Below are positions 13,490-22,984 of a stretch of 64,000 nt of DNA, piece after piece (the first letter of the stretch is position 1; every line of letters starts with the position of its first letter). A program made the translations under genes and the position numbers. The notes under the pieces are model-generated. The model did not search any database and was not told where the DNA came from. It worked only from the letters and a program-made list of their open reading frames with translations. This DNA is from Mesostigma viride (taxonomy: Eukaryota > Streptophyta > Mesostigmatophyceae > Mesostigmatales > Mesostigmataceae): NCBI GenBank assembly GCA_009746045.1, contig RPFO01001842.1, forward strand, positions 1 through 64,000. The letters are read 5' to 3'.

Positions 13490-14055
13490 AGTTGCGCCGG
13501 CCGTCGTTATCCATGACGAACTGAATGGGTTTCGTGCAAATCAAGTTTTTTGTTTTGGTGTTCCAGTTGCGCCGGCCGGCGTTTCCAATGGTATCTTGCG
13601 CGCACTTGCAAAAGCTTGCACGCTTATCAACATTTTGTGTTGGTAAACATTTTATCACCTCTGGGATTTCCGCCTTCACTACCTGAGTTGCTTCTTTGTG
13701 GTTTTCAAATGCAACCGAGTTACGCCGGCCGTCGTTACTCATGACAAATTGTAGGGGTTTTGTGCAAATCACTTTTGTATGGTTTATGTACATGCATCCA
13801 GTTGCGCCGGCCGGCGTTTCCAATGGTATCTTGCAGTTGCGCAATCAGGCCCCATTACCAAAAGTGTGTTTGTACATCTTTTTTACACCTGAAGGATTTC
13901 TGCCTGCATATCCTGAGTTGCTTCTTAATGGTTTTTAATTGCGCCCGAGTTACGCCGGCCGTCGTTATTAATGACAAACTGTATGTGTTTCATAAAATCA
14001 CTTTTGTATGGTTTACATGTATCCAGTTGCGCCGGCCGGCGTTATTAATGACGCT
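13490..14055. repeat. ~230-bp tandem repeat with GCCGGC palindromes
   Basis: Two and a half to three units of about 226-230 bp. Each carries a pair of related palindromic motifs about 75 bp apart: GTTRCGCCGGCCGTCGTT (near 13493, 13721, 13951) and GTTGCGCCGGCCGGCGTT (near 13567, 13800, 14026). The remainder of each unit is T-rich on the plus strand (CTGAGTTGCTTCTT, CAAATCACTTTTGTATGG). The block lies directly upstream of the transposase frames and could be the subterminal repeat region of that transposon. The same palindrome is found inside a transposase intron at 21470. Confidence 0.85.
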
Positions 14056-16642
14056 TGTCGTTCTTGTTTGATGCCCATCGTTTTCGTCGTGTCTTTAATG
14101 GTGATTATTTATCATTACTCATCCTCAGGGCTTTCGGTGCCGCGGGATTAAGAGGCGAAAAAAATCAGCTGCCGTCTGACCAAAGTCTGATGGCGCGATC
14201 GGGGCGGGGGGCCGTTTCCGACGGTTCGCGTCCCTTGTCCAATGACGACCGGGAGCCTGCACTTCGCGGTCTCTGGAGCGACAAGTACATCGAGAACAAG
14301 GGGTACAAAATTGCCAATGACATCTTTCCTATCATGGCGGAACGCGTGAAAGCAAACAACCACAGGACGCCAGAGATGAGCGCGGAGGTTCTGTCTTGCG
14401 CAGCTTCAAGACTAAATGCCATGGTGGCGGAGAGCAACGGCATTAAGAAGAGGAAGAACTGTGACGCGGGCTTCCTGAAAGTTGGGCGGAATCTCTTCGG
14501 GATACATCAAGAAGGCTTTTGGCGACTTGGGAACATCTGAGAAGGATCGTGGGCTTAGGTGGGCCTTGTGTGGACTTGTTACGAAGGCAATGGAGGGCGT
14601 CCCGGACAGGATTGTGGAGCGCGCGTTCGGGATTGACAGGCGCTTTGTCGCAACTGTTCGGGGTCACAGGGATGGAATGGAAGAAGGGGAGGACGACCTT
14701 TTGATGAGTGCGCCAGAGAGGAGGAGGAGGAAAGACGAGCTTCCGACGGAAGTCATTGCCCTGATACAAGCGTGCTGGAGGGATGATAACTTGACGCGGG
14801 CGTCTCCGAACATGAAGGATGTTCATTGTGAATGGACCAGAAAGGATTACAAACATACACTAGCGTTTTCGGAGGGTGCGCGCTACTATACTGTCTCCAA
14901 GTCGAAGATTTACGAAGTGTTCATTTCCCGCCATCCGGAGTTGAAGCCACCGCGGCGGATGGACAGTAGGGAGGGGGGGGGGGGAGGGAGAGGAGGGTGT
15001 GAGGGGGGGAAATCAGGTGATTTTGGAGACGGAGGCAGGGATGTCAATGCTACGCACGAATCAGAAGAGCACAGTTCATGTGGGATACACTACTTTTTGC
15101 AAGCATATGCCCGCATGCGTCAAGGGGCGGTGGAAAATGCGGAACTTGTGCGCATGCCAGCACCACACTACCATGCAGTCCATGGTTGGGGGGTTGGCCA
15201 AATTTCGTGCAACTTTTCATGCCAGATGCGAGTGCGGACCTGAATGCCACGCGTGCGATCATGGTAGCCAGCTCGACGTGGGGTCGTCCGTGCCCACATG
15301 TTCCATTTTCAAAGCCACTCACACGACAGAGTGGGTGAACAAGTTTACTTGTGAGGTGGAGGGGATGAGGGAGGGGGGAGGTTCGAGGTCGTCTGTGGGG
15401 TCGTCGCGGCCGCAGGTTCAGCCTTTTCAGGGCGAACTTGAGGATCTGCCCATGCATGGGAGGGTGCTGGACGACGAGGAAGGGGTGCCCGATCATGACC
15501 TGGGCGAGGAGTTGGGGGTTTGCTCGATCCGGCGTAAGGCTTGTGTGTTGGGCACTTGCCTGGCTCCCAAGTGTGGAATTCGGAACTTCATGTTATGCGA
15601 ACGGGAGGAGGCTTCCAACCACCTGATTTCATGGACCAGATACGAGATGCAGGATGTGCCGCCGGGTGCGGTTCTTGGGCCAGAGGTAATTTTTAGTGGA
15701 GTGGTTGCGCCCCAAGGCGTTTCTTTTGCAATGTTTCCTGAAGTTCTTGGGCCAGAGGTAATTTTTAGTGGAGTGGTTGCGCCCCAAGGCGTTTCTTTTT
15801 CAATTTTTCCTGAGGTCCTGTCTTTTTTCTTTCTACAGGTCATTGGTGGGTCGAAGTTGATGTCTTTTCTGTATGTGCACACTGCGCATATGCAGGACGA
15901 CTGTGACGAGATCGCAAAGGCTGGTGGGCAGCGATTGACGCAAGTCGACGTCAAGTCCACACCAACGGAGCTAAAGGAGGCAATTGTGGACAAGTGGCCG
16001 GACTTCATCCAGCATTGCTTCAACGCGTGGTGGCAAGCGGACGCCTCCAAGGAATGTCTCTCAAGGATGCGGGTGGGGGACCTTGTATGCCACACAGATT
16101 ACGCCGAGAACTACCAGTCTTACACCTATCACAATCTCCAAGCACAGTATTGGCATCCAGTCACATTCGTCCTTATGCCCTGGATCGTGCGCTACTTGGA
16201 TCCAGCGTCGGGAAAGGTCGTGAGAAGGGAGTTTCACTTCATCGGACAGGGCGGAATGAAAAGGGACGGGCGGGCCCTCCGTTTTGCTATCCTCAAAATC
16301 CTGGCGACACTACGGTCAGAAGGGGTAGAGGTGAAGCGCTTCATTGGGTGGTCGGACAATTGCTCCATGCAGTTCAAGTCAAGGAATGTGATCGCGGAAG
16401 TGGCCCGGCTGCTGACGGAGGATCCGCACCTGGAGTCATTTGAGTGGAATTACTTTGGGGAGCAGCACGGAAAGGGGGAGGTGGATGGAGCTGGTGGGAC
16501 TGTGAAGTGCATGTTGAGGAGGTGGCACATCAGGGAAGAGAACCAGGACAAACAGACGGCCGCCCAGTTGGTGGAGAATCTGGCGTCGGGGGCGGTGGGC
16601 GGGACCACAACGACCAGGCGTAACTTCTTCGAGTTCCCCGAG
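14055..16642 (+). pseudogene. Transposase-like protein, N-terminal and catalytic part
   Basis: Three overlapping frames join into one decayed product. 14055-14540 gives an N-terminal helical part; the reading shifts frame near 14490 to a segment ending near 14970; a poly-G run (14973-14991) then causes another shift into the frame that runs to 16642. The last frame has a Cys/His cluster (residues ~35-85, CKHMPACVKG, CACQHH, CECGPEC) and conserved blocks CHTDYAENY, GWSDNCSMQFKS and GEQHGKGEVDGAGGTVK. These acidic blocks resemble a DDE-type catalytic core that I recall from uncharacterised animal transposase-like proteins, but I cannot name the superfamily. An in-frame 153-bp intron (15686-15838) interrupts it, and the exon ends at GAG|GTAATT (16642). 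Confidence 0.6.
15671..15838 (+). other. Transposase intron 1 with internal 72-bp tandem duplication
   Basis: The probable intron runs from GAG|GTAATT (GT at 15686) to TTTCTACAG|GT (AG at 15837-15838), 153 bp, a multiple of three with no stop. A 72-bp segment starting GTTCTTGGGCCAGAG at 15671 is repeated from 15743, so the donor site is present twice (15686 and 15758). Each copy contains GTTGCGCCCCAAGGCGTT, a degenerate form of the GCCGGC palindrome found upstream. Confidence 0.6.
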
Positions 16643-16666
16643 GTAATTAAGTGTACAGTCCTCGTT

Positions 16667-16671
16667 CAGGG
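16667..16671. other. Left target-site duplication of the LTR array (CAGGG)
   Basis: CAGGG directly precedes the TGTCA start of LTR1 and recurs at 21457-21461 directly after the TGACA end of LTR3. Five bases is the usual duplication for LTR retrotransposons. It defines the whole three-LTR array as one insertion. Confidence 0.9.
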
Positions 16672-17415
16672 TGTCAAATATCTAGCGATGTTTCTCTACT
16701 TTTGTCACGCATTATGTTATCACGCATTATATGCGGGGAAAATTGACGCCGTCAGCTAGGTGTTTATTTACACGACTTGTTGTTGGGTTTGCATCCCTAT
16801 TAATTGCACCCACAGGTCGTTGACTAGTTTAATATCATATACAATGTTTGAGTGTACTAAAATCCGAATGATGTTGCTCGGAAAACAGCAAGCGTTACCT
16901 GTCAGCACCGTTACAGGTGCCGTAATTTACATCGGCTCTCTCCGGATCAGATCAGGTCCGCAGTTTGTGGTGCCGCCCTGGAGGCGATAGGACTTTGAGC
17001 CTATCAGACCACACACACAATGTACCATGATGTGGACAATAGATTACAGGCTGCAAAGTCGTTATTATCTAGTGTTCTTTCCGTGGTTGTAGAGACGCTA
17101 AGCTGCAGTGCCGTCAGATGTAAATCAACGGTGCATAATGCATTAGCCGCCACTACTTTGTGTTCCTAGAGTTGTTTGCTTGCCTAGCCGTGTGTGGCCC
17201 CGACCCAGTGTTGGTCGTGTGACCCTGCCCAGTGTTGGCATTGTCATTTGCCCTGGCCCAGTGTTGGCTATGGTAGACTGCGCCCAGTGTTGGCCGCACC
17301 GTGTTTTCCACTCTCAGTAAACGTATTTTAATACAAGAAGTCTTTTCCATACACTTGTGCAATATCTGGGTCATAACAGGCAAAAGATCTTTCCTCCGAG
17401 CCCCGGTTTCTGACA
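16672..17415 (+). repeat. LTR1
   Basis: 744 bp, TGTCA...TGACA. Contains four copies of CCCAGTGTTGG at 17204, 17228, 17257 and 17283, a candidate promoter/enhancer repeat. Confidence 0.92.
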
Positions 17416-17422
17416 TGGTATC
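17416..17422 (+). promoter_or_regulatory. Primer-binding site, unit 1
   Basis: TGGTATC immediately after the LTR end, matching the first seven bases of the usual initiator-Met tRNA primer site of Copia elements. The next bases (GAGTAGCGAG) match less well. The same site is at 19436-19442 in unit 2. Confidence 0.65.
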
Positions 17423-17434
17423 GAGTAGCGAGTG

Positions 17435-17833
17435 ATGCCTATGAACCCATATTTTCCAATTCCCAACGACCGCAACCTGAGATCTGGAATTGAGCTTTTT
17501 CAATTTCCCGAAGAATCTTGCCCAGACTACCTCGCAAGAGCAAATCTGCTTTTTGCCCAAGTTGAAGACATCTTCCCGGGCGTGTTTCCTGAATCTGCCT
17601 ACTGCCGCTGGCTCCTGCGTGGCATTCGACAAGAATTTTTCAACTGTGTGTGTTTCAGCGAACTTCCAGACTTTTCAATCAGAAATCTACAGGATCTGCT
17701 CGACAACAACGCAGTATCTCTGGAGAGATTAAATCACACTTTACTTCACATTACAAATCTCCAACGCAATCAAGAACATGTCGGGAGGTGCGCCAGCTGT
17801 GGCACGAGAAGTCAAGGAGAGCAGCGTTCTTAG
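17435..17833 (+). CDS. Unknown 132-residue protein upstream of gag, unit 1
   Basis: Starts 19 bases after the LTR, at ATGCCTATGAACCC, and ends 56 bases inside the gag frame; gag is in the +1 frame relative to it. The protein is mildly acidic, with a hydrophobic core that looks helical (DYLARANLLFAQVEDIFPG, RWLLRGIRQEFFNC). I recognise no domain; it could be a structural leader or a second capsid-like protein. The identical frame in unit 2 shows only that the duplication is recent, not that the protein is under selection. Confidence 0.45.
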   Translation: MPMNPYFPIPNDRNLRSGIELFQFPEESCPDYLARANLLFAQVEDIFPGVFPESAYCRWLLRGIRQEFFNCVCFSELPDFSIRNLQDLLDNNAVSLERLNHTLLHITNLQRNQEHVGRCASCGTRSQGEQRS

Positions 17834-18661
17834 TGCTCTCAAGAATCTCAACTTTGATGGGAGCGACCCCAAGAAATTCACCGGATTCCGAATCAAGGCG
17901 GAAGGGCAATTCGACGCCCTCGGATATTCAGATGTACTAGCTGGAAAGGATCCGATCGTGGTAAAGCAGCAAAAAATTGGTTACGCTGCCCTGATTGCTG
18001 GCCTCGACGGCAACGCGCTACTGCATGCCGCTACGGCCCCCAACAAGTATATGCACGAGGCGTGGACCGTCCTGGTTGACGTCTATGGACGTGACGAAAC
18101 GACATCCACCCATCAGGCCGCGACACTTGAGGAACTGCTGTCAGCTGAGCAGATTCCCATGGATTCTGTTCCTGCAAATGTCAATCTCACCGAACGATTG
18201 TACCTGCAATATAATAAATTAAGCAACAATAAACTCCATGATTCCATCCTGGTGACATCACACCGCCGCAGACTTCCTGCCCAGTATGGCCCCGTCCTGG
18301 CGGCGTACAACCTTCCCCCGACTTGACGTGGAAAGACTACAAGACCGCCGTCCTGAAAGTGGACGACCATCTGCGTGTGCACCGCGCGGCCCAAGCTGGC
18401 AGCTCAGATTCCAGTGCACCAGTGTATCATACTGCTGCCTGCCCCCACTGTGCGGGTACTATCGACGAATCAGTCTTCCTCACCAAGGGTGGGAAAGTGC
18501 TGACCTGCAAGCACTGCCACCGTACCGGTCACACTGAGGATCGCTGCTGGTCCAAGAAGGCGGAGAACAAGTCCAAGAAACCTGAGGCGCACTTCACCAT
18601 GGACGGCGAGCCACTGGCTGACGACGTGGCAGATGTTCCTGCTGGTTTTTTCATTGAGTAG
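17778..18661 (+). pseudogene. Copia-type Gag, unit 1, frameshifted
   Basis: Same protein as the intact copy at 19798-20682, but a run of five Cs near 18315-18319 (six in unit 2) shifts the frame after residue ~180 and stops it at 18326. The remaining C-terminal part, with the zinc knuckle, is open in the next frame to 18661. Confidence 0.9.
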
Positions 18662-18691
18662 CCGGAATACGTGACATGCAGTATGGGGGTG

Positions 18692-19435
18692 TGTCAAATA
18701 TCTAGCGATGTTTCTCTACTTTTGTCACGCATTATGTTATCACGCATTATATGCGGGGAAAATTGACGCCGTCAGCTAGGTGTTTATTTACACGACTTGT
18801 TGTTGGGTTTGCATCCCTATTAATTGCACCCACAGGTCGTTGACTAGTTTAATATCATATACAATGTTTGAGTGTACTAAAATCCGAATGATGTTGCTCG
18901 GAAAACAGCAAGCGTTACCTGTCAGCACCGTTACAGGTGCCGTAATTTACATCGGCTCTCTCCGGATCAGATCAGGTCCGCAGTTTGTGGTGCCGCCCTG
19001 GAGGCGATAGGACTTTGAGCCTATCAGACCACACACACAATGTACCATGATGTGGACAATAGATTACAGGCTGCAAAGTCGTTATTATCTAGTGTTCTTT
19101 CCGTGGTTGTAGAGACGCTAAGCTGCAGTGCCGTCAGATGTAAATCAACGGTGCATAATGCATTAGCCGCCACTACTTTGTGTTCCTAGAGTTGTTTGCT
19201 TGCCTAGCCGTGTGTGGCCCCGACCCAGTGTTGGTCGTGTGACCCTGCCCAGTGTTGGCATTGTCATTTGCCCTGGCCCAGTGTTGGCTATGGTAGACTG
19301 CGCCCAGTGTTGGCCGCACCGTGTTTTCCACTCTCAGTAAACGTATTTTAATACAAGAAGTCTTTTCCATACACTTGTGCAATATCTGGGTCATAACAGG
19401 CAAAAGATCTTTCCTCCGAGCCCCGGTTTCTGACA
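18692..19435 (+). repeat. LTR2 (shared, central)
   Basis: 744 bp, apparently identical to LTR1. It serves as 3' LTR of unit 1 and 5' LTR of unit 2. Preceded by the purine-rich GTATGGGGG. Confidence 0.92.
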
Positions 19436-19454
19436 TGGTATCGAGTAGCGAGTG

Positions 19455-19853
19455 ATGCCTATGAACCCATATTTTCCAATTCCCAACGACCGCAACCTGA
19501 GATCTGGAATTGAGCTTTTTCAATTTCCCGAAGAATCTTGCCCAGACTACCTCGCAAGAGCAAATCTGCTTTTTGCCCAAGTTGAAGACATCTTCCCGGG
19601 CGTGTTTCCTGAATCTGCCTACTGCCGCTGGCTCCTGCGTGGCATTCGACAAGAATTTTTCAACTGTGTGTGTTTCAGCGAACTTCCAGACTTTTCAATC
19701 AGAAATCTACAGGATCTGCTCGACAACAACGCAGTATCTCTGGAGAGATTAAATCACACTTTACTTCACATTACAAATCTCCAACGCAATCAAGAACATG
19801 TCGGGAGGTGCGCCAGCTGTGGCACGAGAAGTCAAGGAGAGCAGCGTTCTTAG
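19455..19853 (+). CDS. Unknown 132-residue protein upstream of gag, unit 2
   Basis: Identical in translation to 17435-17833. It overlaps the start of the intact gag by 56 bases in a different frame. Confidence 0.45.
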   Translation: MPMNPYFPIPNDRNLRSGIELFQFPEESCPDYLARANLLFAQVEDIFPGVFPESAYCRWLLRGIRQEFFNCVCFSELPDFSIRNLQDLLDNNAVSLERLNHTLLHITNLQRNQEHVGRCASCGTRSQGEQRS

Positions 19854-20682
19854 TGCTCTCAAGAATCTCAACTTTGATGGGAGCGACCCCAAGAAATTCA
19901 CCGGATTCCGAATCAAGGCGGAAGGGCAATTCGACGCCCTCGGATATTCAGATGTACTAGCTGGAAAGGATCCGATCGTGGTAAAGCAGCAAAAAATTGG
20001 TTACGCTGCCCTGATTGCTGGCCTCGACGGCAACGCGCTACTGCATGCCGCTACGGCCCCCAACAAGTATATGCACGAGGCGTGGACCGTCCTGGTTGAC
20101 GTCTATGGACGTGACGAAACGACATCCACCCATCAGGCCGCGACACTTGAGGAACTGCTGTCAGCTGAGCAGATTCCCATGGATTCTGTTCCTGCAAATG
20201 TCAATCTCACCGAACGATTGTACCTGCAATATAATAAATTAAGCAACAATAAACTCCATGATTCCATCCTGGTGACATCACACCGCCGCAGACTTCCTGC
20301 CCAGTATGGCCCCGTCCTGGCGGCGTACAACCTTCCCCCCGACTTGACGTGGAAAGACTACAAGACCGCCGTCCTGAAAGTGGACGACCATCTGCGTGTG
20401 CACCGCGCGGCCCAAGCTGGCAGCTCAGATTCCAGTGCACCAGTGTATCATACTGCTGCCTGCCCCCACTGTGCGGGTACTATCGACGAATCAGTCTTCC
20501 TCACCAAGGGTGGGAAAGTGCTGACCTGCAAGCACTGCCACCGTACCGGTCACACTGAGGATCGCTGCTGGTCCAAGAAGGCGGAGAACAAGTCCAAGAA
20601 ACCTGAGGCGCACTTCACCATGGACGGCGAGCCACTGGCTGACGACGTGGCAGATGTTCCTGCTGGTTTTTTCATTGAGTAG
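19798..20682 (+). CDS. gag: Copia-type Gag, unit 2, intact (294 aa)
   Basis: The nucleocapsid/capsid precursor of an LTR retrotransposon. Residues ~20-200 have the layout of the UBN2 / Copia Gag family (LKNLNFDGSDPKKFTGFRIK near the start, then HEAWTVLVDVYG, ERLYLQYNKL). A CCHC zinc knuckle, CKHCHRTGHTEDRC, is at residues 244-257 (C-x2-C-x4-H-x4-C), preceded by a CPHC pair at 222-225. The stop lies about 30 bases before the 3' LTR, leaving no room for pol, so mobilisation would need enzymes from another element. The ATG at 19798 is the first in this frame and gives the usual Gag N terminus. Confidence 0.9.
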   Translation: MSGGAPAVAREVKESSVLSALKNLNFDGSDPKKFTGFRIKAEGQFDALGYSDVLAGKDPIVVKQQKIGYAALIAGLDGNALLHAATAPNKYMHEAWTVLVDVYGRDETTSTHQAATLEELLSAEQIPMDSVPANVNLTERLYLQYNKLSNNKLHDSILVTSHRRRLPAQYGPVLAAYNLPPDLTWKDYKTAVLKVDDHLRVHRAAQAGSSDSSAPVYHTAACPHCAGTIDESVFLTKGGKVLTCKHCHRTGHTEDRCWSKKAENKSKKPEAHFTMDGEPLADDVADVPAGFFIE

Positions 20683-20712
20683 CCGGAATACGTGACATGC
20701 AGTATGGGGGTG

Positions 20713-21456
20713 TGTCAAATATCTAGCGATGTTTCTCTACTTTTGTCACGCATTATGTTATCACGCATTATATGCGGGGAAAATTGACGCCGTCAGCTAG
20801 GTGTTTATTTACACGACTTGTTGTTGGGTTTGCATCCCTATTAATTGCACCCACAGGTCGTTGACTAGTTTAATATCATATACAATGTTTGAGTGTACTA
20901 AAATCCGAATGATGTTGCTCGGAAAACAGCAAGCGTTACCTGTCAGCACCGTTACAGGTGCCGTAATTTACATCGGCTCTCTCCGGATCAGATCAGGTCC
21001 GCAGTTTGTGGTGCCGCCCTGGAGGCGATAGGACTTTGAGCCTATCAGACCACACACACAATGTACCATGATGTGGACAATAGATTACAGGCTGCAAAGT
21101 CGTTATTATCTAGTGTTCTTTCCGTGGTTGTAGAGACGCTAAGCTGCAGTGCCGTCAGATGTAAATCAACGGTGCATAATGCATTAGCCGCCACTACTTT
21201 GTGTTCCTAGAGTTGTTTGCTTGCCTAGCCGTGTGTGGCCCCGACCCAGTGTTGGTCGTGTGACCCTGCCCAGTGTTGGCATTGTCATTTGCCCTGGCCC
21301 AGTGTTGGCTATGGTAGACTGCGCCCAGTGTTGGCCGCACCGTGTTTTCCACTCTCAGTAAACGTATTTTAATACAAGAAGTCTTTTCCATACACTTGTG
21401 CAATATCTGGGTCATAACAGGCAAAAGATCTTTCCTCCGAGCCCCGGTTTCTGACA
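20713..21456 (+). repeat. LTR3
   Basis: 744 bp, apparently identical to LTR1 and LTR2; followed by the right target duplication CAGGG at 21457-21461. Confidence 0.92.
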
Positions 21457-21595
21457 CAGGGAATAGTTACGCCGGCCGTCGTTTCTAGGGCGTTCTTGGA
21501 GTCCTGGCGATCAGGAGTGCTTAATAAAACACAACTAGCTCGATGGTCTCGTAACTTCAACTTTCCCTTGTGCAAATCTTGTCTTCGACGCGCAG
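21457..21595 (+). other. Remainder of transposase intron 2
   Basis: Without the LTR array and one CAGGG, intron 2 would be about 163 bp, from GAG|GTAATT (16643) to GCGCAG|GT (21594-21595). It contains GTTACGCCGGCCGTCGTT at about 21471, the same palindrome as in the 13.5-14.05 kb array. Both flanking exons are in phase 0. Confidence 0.65.
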
Positions 21596-22327
21596 GTGCT
21601 TCCTTACAGCCCAGGGCGCGGCGAAATCAAAGGAGTGAAGAAGGCGCACTGGTGGCGCATGGACAAGTCGAATGTGACGCGCTTAATGCTGCGCCAGTAT
21701 TCCTGCTATTGTGGCGGTGCGTGCGCCGAGGAAAGGTGGTGGGATTGTCGAAAGGAGTGGACCGACATGGACGGCTGGAATGTGGGAGGTGCTCGGATGA
21801 AGCTCCACAAACTGGGGGAGCCAGTGCAAAGGAACCCAAACGGACAAGGGGGGCACGCAGGGACGCGACTGAACAGACTACAGGCAGAGAGGACGATGAT
21901 GGGAAGGAGACTGAAGCTGCGAGACATTTTTGCCGTCGAGTCCTACTCTGGTGATGAGTCCCACGATCCAGATCATCCATATTGGCTAGCGGAAGTCTTG
22001 CAGGAGCCTTATCAGGTGGCCGCTACTTTCGTGAGGCGAGTGGCCGACAGAAACGGCAAGGTCGATAGGGAGTTGTTCCGTAAGGGACAATGGGTGGTGG
22101 GGGTGCGCTACTGGGACAGATTTCCGGGTATGGCGACGATGTTCAAAATGGACGCCGATGCGCAAGCTGAACAGCCAAACTTGGTCAATTGCTACCTGTG
22201 CATGGACGCGGGGTTCGAACACACCATTGTTGTCAACCCAGCTAACAATCGCCAGGCCATCTTGACCATTCCGACAGACGTCGAGAAACGGCTCACGAAC
22301 TTGGCCAAGAAGAGACCTGTTGAGTAG
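21596..22327 (+). pseudogene. Transposase-like protein, C-terminal exon
   Basis: Continues the frame of the exon ending at 16642 (phase 0) and ends at TAG near 22327, about 243 residues. It includes a Cys-rich patch (CYCGGAC) and a segment with DHPYWLAEVL and KGQWVVGVRYWD, like the small C-terminal domains that follow the catalytic core in related animal proteins. This exon is open throughout, but the upstream part is frameshifted, so the gene as a whole is not functional. Confidence 0.55.
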
Positions 22328-22984
22328 GCCAGCTCGCCCGGGCTTGGTTGGACGAGGTGGACAGCCTTGAGAGCACGTGCTTCGTTGTGAGCACTTGCCT
22401 TTCAGCCGTGATTTGCAAACGAGTTCCTTGTCCTGAATTGTAAAGCTCGATTCATGCTCTTTTAAGGAAGTGTATAATATTATCCAGATCATGTATATAT
22501 TTAGATCTAGACCTGAGTTCAAATAACATTTCTTAGAGGGCTGAGATGCGCGAGGTCCAGCATACATGTATATATCCATGGAGACATGTTACAAACTCAA
22601 ATGTTTCATTGTACGTACCACTAGCTCGTCGACGGGGGTATCCCATGTAATGTATGATTTATGAATTAATTAATCGCTTAATTGTACAATTTAAATGGAT
22701 CATGAACTTGTCAAGTGGCCTAATTTGGTTTATTTGGTTCATCATTTATTGATGTCAATCATTCTTAATTGAATCTCGAGCAATAGCAATCATGAAGCAC
22801 ATCCTAATCATGTGATTCGCATAATGAGAATAGGCAACAAGTGCTAAGTACTTTGAGGAATGCGGGGTTGGTCAGGTTATTATAGAGCTAGAGCTACAAA
22901 CGGCACATATATTGCAAACTTTGCGCTCCAGGCATGGAATTTCAAAAGTACCAAAATTGGAGCAGTAGATGTTGGGGACGCCCC
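22328..22984. other. Intergenic, AT-rich, no supported gene
   Basis: 3' flank of the transposase remnant. I see no element ends or coding frames. Confidence 0.5.

Larger units (their letters stand above)
16672..21456 (+). mobile_element. Tandem gag-only LTR retrotransposon (LTR-int-LTR-int-LTR), Copia-like
   Basis: Three 744-bp LTRs separated by two internal regions of 1276 and 1277 bp. Each LTR starts TGTCA and ends TGACA. The internal region starts with TGGTATC, matching the usual Copia primer-binding site for initiator-Met tRNA, and ends with a short purine-rich tract (GTATGGGGG) before the next LTR. Each internal region encodes an upstream 132-residue frame and a Gag with a zinc knuckle. 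There is no protease, integrase or reverse transcriptase, so the element is non-autonomous. The only difference I can see between the two units is one C at about 18319. It lies in an intron of the surrounding transposase gene. Confidence 0.9.
14055..22327 (+). mobile_element. Decayed DNA transposon, superfamily not assigned, split by an LTR element
   Basis: The body holds a transposase-like gene in several frames with two small introns, preceded by the GCCGGC palindrome array at 13490-14055. The tandem LTR element at 16672-21456 sits in intron 2. I could not find matching terminal inverted repeats or a target duplication, so the outer ends are unknown and the coordinates are those of the coding remains only. 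Confidence 0.6.

Noticed and set aside
13395-13844. 149-codon minus-strand frame with repeated NDGRRN-like motifs
   Set aside because: It is the reverse reading of the GCCGGC palindrome repeats. The repeated residues follow from the DNA repeat, and no domain is recognisable.
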